Assembly: GCA_025933935.1 (NCBI GenBank)
Contig: JAICYZ010000002.1
Location: forward strand, 1-53,777
Source of the DNA: Chitinophagaceae bacterium
Lineage (GTDB): Bacteria > Bacteroidota > Bacteroidia > Chitinophagales > Chitinophagaceae
Reading direction: 5' to 3'
Length of the DNA: 53,777 bases
The notes under the pieces were generated by a model. The model was not told where the DNA came from and did no database searches. It saw only the letters and a list, made by a program, of their open reading frames with translations. Shown here one piece after another: positions 29,701 through 38,140 of this stretch. The translations under genes were made by a program, and so were the position numbers. Position 1 is the stretch's first letter, and every line of letters starts with the position of its first letter.

Positions 29701-30091
29701 TAACCACAATATCCTGCGGATCTTCCAACTCAGCTGATTCTATTACTACGAGATTATCAGGCAGTACTTTATATTTTAGACCGGTATTCCTTAATAAAGC
29801 TGCCATCGTTTCAGAAATCGAATAGTCGTTAATATTCATATCCACTTTGGTATTCAAGGCAGGTACGTCGCTGTTGTACAAAAAACGGTAATCGCCCTGC
29901 TTTTCAATTTTCTGAATGACATTTTTGATTTTCGCGTTTCTAATATTGAGCGAAATATTTGGTTGCGCTTTTATATCCGCATTGGTGCGCAAAATCCCAA
30001 GAAGGAAGAAGAGAATTGTTAATTTCATAAGGAATAGTGCTTTAGACAATTCTTTTAAGAAATACTGCGTGCGCAGCTGTCTTTTTTTCAT
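26711..30091 (-). CDS. SusC/RagA family TonB-dependent transporter with N-terminal STN (sigma-signalling) domain
   Basis: STN-like NISLNIRNAKIKNVIQKIEKQGDYRFLYNSDVP, carboxypeptidase-like domain, plug ATIEIRGVGNFGNSNPLYVIDGM, C-terminal RIYSIGLQFGF. Confidence 0.95.
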   Translation of the reverse strand: MKKRQLRTQYFLKELSKALFLMKLTILFFLLGILRTNADIKAQPNISLNIRNAKIKNVIQKIEKQGDYRFLYNSDVPALNTKVDMNINDYSISETMAALLRNTGLKYKVLPDNLVVIESAELEDPQDIVVTGTVTGTGGIPLAGATINVKNSTFSVASNPNGRYSISVPSDATLVVSYVGYQTAEINVNGRTTINITLQPASTSLSDVVVIGYQSVKRKDLTGATGVVNMADANKVTSGSVAESLQGLVPGVTVRNGGAPGQNATIEIRGVGNFGNSNPLYVIDGMLADANTTINTDDIASIQILKDASAAAIYGSRAGNGVIIITTKKGKEGPAKFSFSAKYGAQQIAKKWNVMDAPAYLKTISTAYQNSGLNLPAGIANQVANNTINTNWQNQIFRTGNDQDYNMSISGGSATSNYLISGSYYDNKGPVIGNDFQRTSLRINTQAKKGILTVGENMMLSNTNGNNPGGGINVFYESASMLPTIAVQGDQYKTIQYNPAGWGMGTTDNPTYAANYLAVNALDKVNYNFAKIVGNAYAELKFTNWLSYRFNAGLEASFDYTREVRDTGIWRYTNQPPSTSINEDRERFTNLLLEHTLNFNKDFGLHNINGVIGFSRTEQKRDVTNAGRTVLQDVNGQYFTTIGSALGNPSADGGTPVFWRSHGYLGRINYTYNDKYLVTLTGRIDQDSRFGPDFRTGYFPSAAAAWRISKESFFKIGWINDLKIRASYGKLGFSDVLGSWDYIGLLNNNPRAVYGVGQTPLVGEYQAQIANPDLHWETRIQKNIGFDATLFDNRVSISADAYNSLSKDVLVQLPLGQYLGSTGLPSANAGSIRNTGIEVAATYRKNDKPFKWDVSANITTIKNEVLSVGNQGVDAAGNKVNYIEPTNFLRAQVGHSIGEWYVIKTDGIFKSQQEIDSYVSKDGKQIQPDAKPGDIKYVDANGDGTINNNDRQFDGSPWPTLQAGAQFNGSYKNFNINIQLVGVFGDKIYDDIRRVLDSYQLTNFRKDINPWSSSNPNGSDPRLAVDVPADPEVSLNNMAQTSRWIEDGSYVRLRNLEIGYSIPNNTLRKTGISNLHVYISGQNLVTITKYKGLDPDVQGTGIITRGFDAGNWPSSRIYSIGLQFGF

Positions 30092-30193
30092 ACATTTATA
30101 CTTTATGGTTAAAAAATAAATTACCTGTCGAACGGTTATATTTTTTTAGCTGAACGGGGGATACTGCAATATCCTCCGTTGTTTTTTTGTGTT

Positions 30194-31294
30194 TTACTTC
30201 ATAATTTTAATTGTATCATTAGCTATTTTATATTTGAATCTTGCTGTCAGTTGAAGCGCATCCAATGCCTGCTCAATCGACTCGTTTTGAAAAATTCCCT
30301 TGAAATGGTAATTTTCCAGTTCCGGATTTAATATTTCTATTTTTACTCCATACCAGCGTTCCATTTTCTCGGCCATTTTAATAAAATTATCATCATCAAT
30401 CACCAGCCGGTTGTAGAGCCAGGACGTTTCTTCCTTGAGACTATCTGGCTGAGTTGGAGATAGCGCGGATATAGAAATTTCATCATTAGAACCGGCACTA
30501 CGCGCTGAATCAACTTTGTTTTTAGTTTCCGGTACAATTGACTCAGTCTGTTTTTTTCTAAAAACCAATTTTTCATTTGGTTTTAAAATTACTTTCGGAG
30601 CAGAAGGGTCAGTTTTATTATAAACTTCAATACTGCCTCTTAATAATGTCGTTTCTATTGTTTCATCCTGTTGATATGATTTTACATTGAATAAAGTTCC
30701 GAGCACTTTTATATCGATATTTGAAGTGTGAACGATAAATGGATGATTGGCATCTTTCGTTACGTCAAAGTATGCTTCGCCATCCAGGTTAACATCGCGG
30801 ACATTTTTATTAAAGTCCTTCGAATAGGTCAAACTGGAGGATCCGTTTAATCTGACGACACTTCCGTCGGGTAAAATGACCTGTGATCTGGAACCTGGTT
30901 TGACAAATACATGTTGAATACCAGTTTTGGCTGAAGAATGATTGTGAATATTTATTTTAATTAAAAACCCAACGGTACAAATGATGAGTATAGAAGCGGC
31001 TGCATACAGCCATTTATATCTATAAAGTTTTCCACTCTTAGCCGGGAGAGCATCAGCTATTTTTTCTTCCTCATTTCCGCTATTCAAAATGAGATGAAAT
31101 CTTTCTTCTTCCATTTCATCGCCGCTATTTTGCAAATCATCTTTTTGATTCCAATACTTTTCAATACTATTAACTGTACTTTGTTCAGCAGGGAACGATT
31201 TTAAATAACTCTCTAATTCAGACAGTTCTTCGTCAGAAGCTTCACCGGAAAGTTTCAGGGCCACCAATTTCCATAATTTGTTTTCCGGCTCCAT
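30194..31294 (-). CDS. FecR family anti-sigma factor
   Basis: Single TM then VFVKPGSRSQVILPDGSVVRLNGSSSLTYSKDF...DVNLDGEAYFDVTKDANHPFIVHT; likely start at MEPENKLW (ORF track 31333). Confidence 0.92.
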   Translation of the reverse strand: MEPENKLWKLVALKLSGEASDEELSELESYLKSFPAEQSTVNSIEKYWNQKDDLQNSGDEMEEERFHLILNSGNEEEKIADALPAKSGKLYRYKWLYAAASILIICTVGFLIKINIHNHSSAKTGIQHVFVKPGSRSQVILPDGSVVRLNGSSSLTYSKDFNKNVRDVNLDGEAYFDVTKDANHPFIVHTSNIDIKVLGTLFNVKSYQQDETIETTLLRGSIEVYNKTDPSAPKVILKPNEKLVFRKKQTESIVPETKNKVDSARSAGSNDEISISALSPTQPDSLKEETSWLYNRLVIDDDNFIKMAEKMERWYGVKIEILNPELENYHFKGIFQNESIEQALDALQLTARFKYKIANDTIKIMK

Positions 31295-31358
31295 GCTAGA
31301 TTGCTCTTTTATATAAAGACAGTAAACAAACAAATACCCCTTAAAAAGAATTTCAGAT

Positions 31359-31958
31359 TTATTTTTTGCTTAAATGCGTTTCTTTTGTTTTCTCGAGTTC
31401 TTCCTTTACTGAAAAGGCGATACGTCGGATGGCTATGGTCATTTGAGCATCAACTGTATGTGGAGATAAATTCAATATTTCAGCTACTTCTTTATACTTC
31501 AAACCGTCTTCACGAATGAGTTTAAAGATCATCTTGCATTTAGGAGGAAGCATTTCTATGGCGCTTTTTATCTTTTCAAAAGTCTCACGGTAAATTAAAA
31601 GTTGCTCAGGACAAATTGGGTCAGTTATGACAATATTCACGGCGTCAAAAGGCTTATTAATGCTTGAATTCGCTTTCGAGGAGAGATAATTGAGTGAAGT
31701 ATTTTTGGTAGCAGTATATAAATAAATTTTTAGATTTTTGATAGCAGATGCATGAGTTCTGTTTCTCCATATTTTAATAAAGACATCTTCTACACATTCT
31801 TCAGCTGCTTCTTTATTCTTAATAAGGATAAATGAAAATTGTAAAAGCTTTTTATAAAAATGATGATAAACTTCTTTGAAAGCAACTTCACTTCCAGACT
31901 CAATTTGCTTAAGCAGTTGCGCCTGCAAAAGATCTGTGAAACCGGTATCGGAACTCAT
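31359..31958 (-). CDS. RNA polymerase sigma-70 factor, ECF type
   Basis: EEAAEECVEDVFIKIWRNR; LPPKCKMIFKLIREDGLKYKEVAEILNLSPHTVDAQMTIAIRRI. Confidence 0.93.
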   Translation of the reverse strand: MSSDTGFTDLLQAQLLKQIESGSEVAFKEVYHHFYKKLLQFSFILIKNKEAAEECVEDVFIKIWRNRTHASAIKNLKIYLYTATKNTSLNYLSSKANSSINKPFDAVNIVITDPICPEQLLIYRETFEKIKSAIEMLPPKCKMIFKLIREDGLKYKEVAEILNLSPHTVDAQMTIAIRRIAFSVKEELEKTKETHLSKK

Positions 31959-32254
31959 AAAATTTACAATATTTATAGGCCGGACAATAAAAAGAAATGC
32001 TTTATTGCTTCAGGGGGTAGTGGAAACGGCTACTGACTCTAAGACAAAAGTTTGTTGCAGAACGCTGCACAATTTCCAGATTTCTTACAATTAGGAACAT
32101 TATTCATTAAACCGGCTGCGTTTTAATAGTAGAAATACTTACTTCAATTCCTCGTCTTGCTGCAGTTTTGGATTATAATAATGTACATGCTTTTCTTAAA
32201 ACGTTTTTGATACTCGGCTCATTTGCCAGTAACTACGGTTCTGTCAAAAACAAA

Positions 32255-32280
32255 AAACCCCTTCTTTACAGAAAGGGTTT
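32255..32280 (-). terminator. Rho-independent terminator directly after rpsG
   Basis: Minus strand AAACCCTTTCTGTAAAGAAGGGGTTTTTTG. Confidence 0.85.
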
Positions 32281-32302
32281 AATTATTTAATTTGAAATCT
32301 TA

Positions 32303-32770
32303 TTAAATTCTGAAATGTGCAAATGCTTTGTTTGCATCAGCCATACGATGGGTATCTTCTTTCTTTTTAAAAGCGGCGCCTTCGCCCTTGCTTGCGGCTA
32401 CAATTTCATTTGCCAGTTTTTCGGACATGCTGCGACCGTTTCTGTCGCGACTGTATTTAATAAGCCATTTGATGCTCAGAGAAATTTTTCTGTCTGCGCG
32501 AACTTCTGAAGGAATCTGGAAAGTAGCACCACCTATTCTGCGGCTTTTTACTTCTACTCCGGGAGTAACGTTTGCCAGCGCTTTTTTCCATACTTCATAA
32601 CCATCATCGCCTGAAATTTTAGAAACTTTATCGATCGCATCATAAAAAATAGTGTACGCGCCACTCTTTTTTCCTTCCCACATTAAATTATTTACAAAAC
32701 GGGTTACCAATTTATCCTGAAATTTTGGATCAGGAGCTAATGGAAGTTTTTTTGCTTGTGCTTTACGCAT
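32303..32770 (-). CDS. rpsG: 30S ribosomal protein S7
   Basis: MRKAQAKKLPLAPDPKFQDKLVTRFVNNLMWEGKKSGAYTIFYDAI. Confidence 0.98.
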   Translation of the reverse strand: MRKAQAKKLPLAPDPKFQDKLVTRFVNNLMWEGKKSGAYTIFYDAIDKVSKISGDDGYEVWKKALANVTPGVEVKSRRIGGATFQIPSEVRADRKISLSIKWLIKYSRDRNGRSMSEKLANEIVAASKGEGAAFKKKEDTHRMADANKAFAHFRI

Positions 32771-32816
32771 TGTTCTTTTTTATTTTTTGCCAAATGAAAT
32801 ATCCGGCTGCGGTTAA

Positions 32817-33197
32817 TTATTTTTTAGCTTTTTCTTTTTTTGTTCCGTATTTAGAACGGCTTTGTTTGCGGTCTTTAACACCGGCAGTATCGAGGCTGCC
32901 ACGTACAATGTGGTAACGTACTCCTGGTAAATCCTTTACCCTTCCTCCGCGAAGCAACACAATAGAGTGTTCCTGCAGGTTGTGACCTTCCCCGGGAATA
33001 TAAGCGATTACTTCAATTTTATTAGTAAGCCTTACTTTAGCCACCTTGCGGAGAGCTGAGTTTGGTTTTTTCGGAGTTGTTGTATAAACCCTGGTACACA
33101 CGCCTCTGCGCTGTGGGCAGCTGTCAAGCGCTCTGGATTTACTTTTGGCCCTGATGATTGTTCTTCCTTTTCTTACTAATTGTTGTATTGTAGGCAT
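32817..33197 (-). CDS. rpsL: 30S ribosomal protein S12
   Basis: [60 protein letters not shown] track start 33257 is upstream of the true start. Confidence 0.98.
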   Translation of the reverse strand: MPTIQQLVRKGRTIIRAKSKSRALDSCPQRRGVCTRVYTTTPKKPNSALRKVAKVRLTNKIEVIAYIPGEGHNLQEHSIVLLRGGRVKDLPGVRYHIVRGSLDTAGVKDRKQSRSKYGTKKEKAKK

Positions 33198-33226
33198 CGT
33201 TTTTTTACCCTTATTTTTTTGGACGG

Positions 33227-33234
33227 CAAAGGTA
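33227..33234 (-). promoter_or_regulatory. Bacteroidota -7 element for rpsL-rpsG
   Basis: Minus strand TACCTTTG, 30 nt upstream of ATG. Confidence 0.65.
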
Positions 33235-33332
33235 AGTGTAGGTTTGCGAAAAACCAAAAATTTTTGGTTATAAGAAAAAATGAAATTTTAAAATAAATAA
33301 AAACAGAAATATGCCTTATTTGTCCGTTTGCC

Positions 33333-33409
33333 GACTCTTCAACTTTCAAATTGATTATTGAGCATTAAACATTTAACTTTGGACATTCAACATTGAACAC
33401 GACATTTAC
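33333..33409 (-). repeat. Degenerate 7-nt-register tandem repeat at the 3' end of ilvE
   Basis: Minus strand GTAAATG TCGTGTT CAATGTT GAATGTC CAAAGTT AAATGTT TAATGCT CAATAAT CAATTTG AAAGTTG AAGAGTC. Confidence 0.75.
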
Positions 33410-34470
33410 ACTTTTACCATCCACCCATATTTATCTTCTGCTTTTCCTTCTTTAATAGCATTCATTCTTCTGCTTATTTCTGTACCTACTTTCCATTTTT
33501 CCGTTTCAAACGTCATCACAAAATCTTTATAACGCAATTCCTTTATAAAAGAGGTAGTAGCTGCCGTGCCGGTTCCAAAAACTTCATGAAGCGTACCTTC
33601 TTTATACGCATCCTCAATTTCATCAATGCTGAGATTCCTCTCCTCTACTTCCAATCCCATATCTTTAAGCAATTGAATTACACTATCTCGCGTTACTCCC
33701 GCCAGAATGGTTCCATCGGCTAAAGACGGTGTTACTGCTGTATTTCCCATAATGAAAAATACGTTCATCGTTCCACATTCCTGCACATATTTGTGTTCAA
33801 AAGCATCCATCCATAAAACCTGGTCGTAGCCTTTTCTTTTTGCTTCTGCCGTGGCATACATGGATGCACCGTAATTACCGGCATTTTTAGTATAACCGAC
33901 ACCACCGGGCACCGCTCTTACATATTTCTCTTCAGCATAAATCCGCATCGGAGCACTGTAATATGGGCCGGTGGGACTTAAAATAATCATAAATTTATAT
34001 TTTTGGCTCGGTTTCACACCAATCACTTCGTCCGTGCTGAACATAAAAGGACGGATATATAAAGAATGATCTGGTTTTGCAGGAATCCAGTCTTCGTCGA
34101 GTTTCACCAATTGTTTCATTCCTTCCATAAAAATTTCTTCAGGAACCTGTGGCATTTCCATCCTTTCTGCAGAAATATTAAAACGTTTGAAGTTGTCTTC
34201 GGGACGAAAAATAAACGCTTCCCCGTCTTCATTTTTATACGCTTTTATCCCTTCAAATATCGCCTGCCCATAATGCAGAGCCGCGCAAGCAGGATCAATC
34301 GTAATCGGCTGATAAGGTTTTATTTCTACCGTTCCCCACTCGCCTTTATCATAATTTACCTCCAGCATATGATCGGTAAAATATTTTCCGAAAGGAATAT
34401 TATTGAGATCTAATTCGCCTAATTTACTATTTTTAATCTTCGTAATTTTAAAATCTTCAGTAGCAACCAT
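33406..34470 (-). CDS. ilvE: Branched-chain amino acid aminotransferase
   Basis: HYGQAIFEGIKAYKNEDGEAFIFRPEDN, YIRPFMFSTDEVIGVKPS, LSIDEIEDAYKEGTLHEVFGTGTAATTS; start at MVATEDFK. Confidence 0.95.
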   Translation of the reverse strand: MVATEDFKITKIKNSKLGELDLNNIPFGKYFTDHMLEVNYDKGEWGTVEIKPYQPITIDPACAALHYGQAIFEGIKAYKNEDGEAFIFRPEDNFKRFNISAERMEMPQVPEEIFMEGMKQLVKLDEDWIPAKPDHSLYIRPFMFSTDEVIGVKPSQKYKFMIILSPTGPYYSAPMRIYAEEKYVRAVPGGVGYTKNAGNYGASMYATAEAKRKGYDQVLWMDAFEHKYVQECGTMNVFFIMGNTAVTPSLADGTILAGVTRDSVIQLLKDMGLEVEERNLSIDEIEDAYKEGTLHEVFGTGTAATTSFIKELRYKDFVMTFETEKWKVGTEISRRMNAIKEGKAEDKYGWMVKV

Positions 34471-34522
34471 ATCATTTAAATTTGCCACAAAGAAACGAAA
34501 AAAAGAGGAGCTAAAATACTTT

Positions 34523-35023
34523 ATGAGCTTAAATGACATTCAACTTTCGGACATTACGTGCCAAATGCTTTTTGAAAAAAACCTGGTCGCAGAGGTAGAA
34601 ATGGCTGAACAACAGCCGGTTTCAGAAAAGGTGACTATCAGCAGTTTGGGTGAAAACAAGAAAAATATTGTCTTTTTGGTCAACAATGTGGACCACAAGC
34701 ATTTGCCCGATAATGAAATGGAAATGCTTTCAAACCTCGTCATTGCCTGCGAACTTTCCATGTCAGATATTGCTTTGGTAAATTATCATTACAATCCGTA
34801 TCCTTACAGTCAATTCAACGATTATTTTGAGCCAAAAATCATTTTGCTCTTCGGTATTTCTACTGCTGCTATTGATTTGCCATTTACGATTCCATTTTTT
34901 CAAATTCAGAAATTTCAACAACAATTATTTCTCGCGGCACCGCCTCTTGCAGATTTCCTGGATAACAAAAATTTGAAAAAAGATTTATGGATAAGCCTTC
35001 AAAAATTATTTTTAAGTAAATGA
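34523..35023 (+). CDS. Conserved hypothetical; possible DNA polymerase III psi (HolD)-like / UDG-fold protein
   Basis: Start at MSLNDIQLSDITC; C-terminal APPLADFLDNKNLKKDLWISLQKLF resembles the SPxLxDLxxNPxxxxxLWxxL ending of HolD. Confidence 0.7.
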   Translation: MSLNDIQLSDITCQMLFEKNLVAEVEMAEQQPVSEKVTISSLGENKKNIVFLVNNVDHKHLPDNEMEMLSNLVIACELSMSDIALVNYHYNPYPYSQFNDYFEPKIILLFGISTAAIDLPFTIPFFQIQKFQQQLFLAAPPLADFLDNKNLKKDLWISLQKLFLSK

Positions 35024-35601
35024 ATGAATTAATTTTTGCCACCAACAATGAAAATAAGGTCTCCGAAGTAAAAGAGATTCTGCAAGGAAATTTCAAAATA
35101 CTTTCACTAAAAGAAGCGGGAATAGAAATAGATATTCCTGAACCTTTTGATACGCTTGAAGAAAATGCAAAAGAAAAAGCAAGAGTCATTTATCAACTTA
35201 CCAAGCAAAGTTGTTTTTCGGAAGATACCGGCCTTGAAACGGAATCTTTGAATGGTGAACCGGGTGTAAAAAGCGCCAGATATGCGGGGGAAAGTCGGTC
35301 CTTTGAGAAGAATATTGACAAATTATTAAGCAAATTAGAAAATAAAAGCAACCGAAACGCTCAATTTCGCACAGTCATTTGTTTGATTATGAACGGAAAA
35401 GAAAAAGTTTTTGAAGGTATATGCAAAGGCACTATTATTGCAGCAAGAAGGGGTAATTCGGGCTTTGGCTATGACCCGGTTTTTATTCCAAATGGTTCGG
35501 GAAAAACTTTTGCAGAAATGAGCATGGAAGAAAAAAACAGGTTTAGCCACAGAAGGAAAGCCATTGAAAAGTTAATCGCTTTTTTGAAAAAACAGCCCTG
35601 A
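35020..35601 (+). CDS. rdgB: XTP/dITP diphosphatase (HAM1/RdgB family)
   Basis: LIFATNNENKVSEVKEIL, CFSEDTGLETESLNGEPGVKSARYAGE, GFGYDPVFIPNGSGKTFAEMS; overlaps upstream stop (ATGA). Confidence 0.96.
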   Translation: MNELIFATNNENKVSEVKEILQGNFKILSLKEAGIEIDIPEPFDTLEENAKEKARVIYQLTKQSCFSEDTGLETESLNGEPGVKSARYAGESRSFEKNIDKLLSKLENKSNRNAQFRTVICLIMNGKEKVFEGICKGTIIAARRGNSGFGYDPVFIPNGSGKTFAEMSMEEKNRFSHRRKAIEKLIAFLKKQP

Positions 35602-35642
35602 TTTTTTAACCAATATTATTTTAGAAAAACACCTCAAAAAAT

Positions 35643-36212
35643 TTGACTGCTCCAGGCAACCATATTCCTTCAGAAATCGACTTAATAAAAGGATGTATCG
35701 AAGGTGATGCTCAAATGCAAAGGTTGCTTTATCAAAGATTTTCTGCAATGATGTATACAGTTTGTCTTCGTTATTCTGAAAATCCGGAAGATGCCAATGA
35801 CGTTTTGCAGGAAGGATTTATTAAAGTTTATAAGAGTTTGAGCAAGTTTCGTGCGGAAGGATCTTTTGAAGGTTGGGTGCGAAGGATTTTTATCAATACT
35901 TCAATTGAACATTATAGAAAAAAAGTTAAATTATATAATGTAACAGAAGTACAGGAAAATACAATTGAAGACGACAACCTGGATGTGCTCGATTCACTGG
36001 CAACGAAGGACATTTTGAATATTATTAACGAATTGTCGCCCGGATATAAACAGGTTTTTAATATGCACGTCATAGAAGGGTATTCGCATAAAGAAATAGC
36101 GGATTTACTGGGGATAACAGAAGGTACCAGCAAATCTCAATTAGCAAGGGCAAAAAGCGTATTGAAAAAAATAATGGAAACAAGAGCGGAAAATTTAAAA
36201 AGGAGCAGGTAA
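35643..36212 (+). CDS. RNA polymerase sigma factor, ECF type (TTG start or a later start)
   Basis: ENPEDANDVLQEGFIKVYKSLSKFRAEGSFEGWVRRIFINTSIEHYRK; HVIEGYSHKEIADLLGITEGTSKSQLARAK. Confidence 0.93.
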   Translation: MTAPGNHIPSEIDLIKGCIEGDAQMQRLLYQRFSAMMYTVCLRYSENPEDANDVLQEGFIKVYKSLSKFRAEGSFEGWVRRIFINTSIEHYRKKVKLYNVTEVQENTIEDDNLDVLDSLATKDILNIINELSPGYKQVFNMHVIEGYSHKEIADLLGITEGTSKSQLARAKSVLKKIMETRAENLKRSR

Positions 36213-36219
36213 TCTTATC

Positions 36220-36801
36220 ATGCAAAATTTTAAAAATAGACTTTATCATTATGAAACTCCTCCACCAGAGGAGATATGGGAGCATATTTCAGAAGTACTG
36301 CAGAATGAAAAAGTAATAACGCTGTACACGCGCCGCAAATCAAAATTTCTTTTCTATGGCGCCACGGCTGCAGCCTCTGTAGTAATTATTTTTGTAGGCT
36401 CGTTGTTTTTCAAAAAGAATAAAGAACCGCATACCATCGCAAATACCGAAACAAAACACGAGTTATTGGCTCAAAAAGTAAAGGATTCAATCAATCTTAA
36501 TCAGAAAATATTAGAATCGATTATTCATAATCCACAGGAAAAAAAAGAAATTATTTCTAAAGACCTTTCTAAAACCAAGAAATACCTAACAGTAGCAAAT
36601 CCTGAAGGTCAACCAGTAAAAATTTCTCCAAAAGTGGCTACTCTCATCATTTCTGCCGATCATGAATTTCCTCCAAAACCTGTTTGGAGTAAAAAGATCG
36701 ATAAATGGCAAAAAATTATGTTGGCCAGCACGATTTCTCCCACCTCTGTTAGTTTAATTGACCTGGTACAATTAGCCGCCAACAGCGAAAATGTAGAATA
36801 A
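36220..36801 (+). CDS. Single-TM protein, putative anti-sigma-like partner of the upstream ECF factor
   Basis: PPPEEIWEHISEVLQNEK then one TM (FLFYGATAAASVVIIFVGSLFF) and periplasmic tail; 7 nt from sigma gene. Confidence 0.6.
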   Translation: MQNFKNRLYHYETPPPEEIWEHISEVLQNEKVITLYTRRKSKFLFYGATAAASVVIIFVGSLFFKKNKEPHTIANTETKHELLAQKVKDSINLNQKILESIIHNPQEKKEIISKDLSKTKKYLTVANPEGQPVKISPKVATLIISADHEFPPKPVWSKKIDKWQKIMLASTISPTSVSLIDLVQLAANSENVE

Positions 36802-36812
36802 AGTTTTGGCAA

Positions 36813-37238
36813 ATGGCACGGTTAAAACTTGAACTTCCTGAAAAATTAGTTGCCACTGTTTCAATCCCTGTCCGTATTACCGATATCAATTATGGCAATC
36901 ATCTTGGACACAATTCGCTCGTAGAAATCATTCATGAAGCACGCGTTCAATTTTTAAATCAGCATGGATTTACAGAACTCAATGTTGCCGGTACCGCACT
37001 GATCTTGAAAGAGCTTTTGGTGGAATTTATAAATGAATCTTTCTACAATGATCTTTTAGAAATCAACATATTTTCAGGGGAAATAACCGCAGTTTCTTTT
37101 GAACTTTTTTATCAAATTGCTGTGAACAGGAATGAAAGGAAGATGATTATTGCGCTCGCAAAAACTGCATTGGTTTGTTACAATTATGAAATAAAAAAAG
37201 TGAGACCTGTGCCGCCGCAATTGAAATCGGTTTTGTAA
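36813..37238 (+). CDS. Acyl-CoA thioesterase, 4HBT hotdog family
   Basis: VRITDINYGNHLGHNSLVEIIHEARVQFLNQHGF. Confidence 0.88.
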   Translation: MARLKLELPEKLVATVSIPVRITDINYGNHLGHNSLVEIIHEARVQFLNQHGFTELNVAGTALILKELLVEFINESFYNDLLEINIFSGEITAVSFELFYQIAVNRNERKMIIALAKTALVCYNYEIKKVRPVPPQLKSVL

Positions 37239-37321
37239 AATTTAATTTCTCTTAAACAATCTTCATAAAATTTTTTCTTTTCTTTTTCCAAAATATTGGT
37301 ACTTTTAAAAAACCCTTTTTT

Positions 37322-37795
37322 ATGTTATGGAGAAGATTTAATGGAGAAGCAATTGAATTGCCTATCAAAAATGCTGTAGAAAAAACCATCCAAAAAGAAA
37401 CCGAAGCAGGTAACAAATTAAAAGTTTGCATCGGTACCGACAGCCAGGTAAGAAGCCAGGATACAGAATTTGCAACAGTCATTGTTTTTCTTCGTGAAGG
37501 ACGCGGTGGATTCATGTTTATTCATAATGAAAAAACTACTCAAAAGTACAGTATCAAAGAACGGATGCTGGTAGAGGTCGCTAAAAGCATTGAAATCGCT
37601 TATGAGTTGTGCGATTTATTTACCAAATACGATGTCGACATGGAAGTGCATGCCGACATCAATACCAACCCCGGATTCAAGAGCAATGAAGCGTTGCGGG
37701 AAGCGATGGGTTATATCCTCGGAATGGGCTTTGCCTTCAAAGCCAAGCCGGAAGCATTTGCAAGCAGTTGCTGTGCTGATAAAATGGTGAATTAA
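37322..37795 (+). CDS. YkuK-like ribonuclease H-like (DUF458) protein
   Basis: KVCIGTDSQVRSQDTEFATVIVFLREGRGGFMFIHNEKT...DVDMEVHADINTNPGFKSN. Confidence 0.8.
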   Translation: MLWRRFNGEAIELPIKNAVEKTIQKETEAGNKLKVCIGTDSQVRSQDTEFATVIVFLREGRGGFMFIHNEKTTQKYSIKERMLVEVAKSIEIAYELCDLFTKYDVDMEVHADINTNPGFKSNEALREAMGYILGMGFAFKAKPEAFASSCCADKMVN

Positions 37796-37849
37796 GAAAG
37801 GTTAGAATTGTTTAGATTTTTTAGCCGGGTTAGAAAGTTTAGAAAATGA
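37795..37849 (+). repeat. Degenerate ~9-nt-register tandem repeat after the ykuK-like gene
   Basis: AGAAAGGTT AGAATTGTTT AGATTTTTT AGCCGGGTT AGAAAGTTT AGAAAATGA. Confidence 0.65.
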
Positions 37850-37894
37850 ATAAAATTGCTGCAATTTCCTTTCTGAACAACGCGAGCTAAAAAT

Positions 37895-38140
37895 TTGATT
37901 AATTTGCAAACAAATGCTTTTAGCTTGAATCAAAAAACAAAACCAAACCATCGGCAATATCTGGCAACCCTCAAAAAGATGGGACCGGAAAAACGCCTAT
38001 TAAAAGCCTTAGAGCTATCCGCTATTTCCAAACAACTTTTTATGAGTGGCCTGCGAAAAAGATTTCCTGACAAAACGGAGGCAGAGATTAAAGAACTATA
38101 TCTTCAAAGATTGGCTAAATGTTACAACCGAAATTATTAA
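37895..38140 (+). CDS. Small protein of unknown function paired with nucleotidyltransferase
   Basis: 81 aa; GPEKRLLKALELSAISKQLFMSGLRKRFPDKTEAEIKELYLQRLAKCYNRNY; overlaps next gene by 22 nt. Confidence 0.65.
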   Translation: MINLQTNAFSLNQKTKPNHRQYLATLKKMGPEKRLLKALELSAISKQLFMSGLRKRFPDKTEAEIKELYLQRLAKCYNRNY

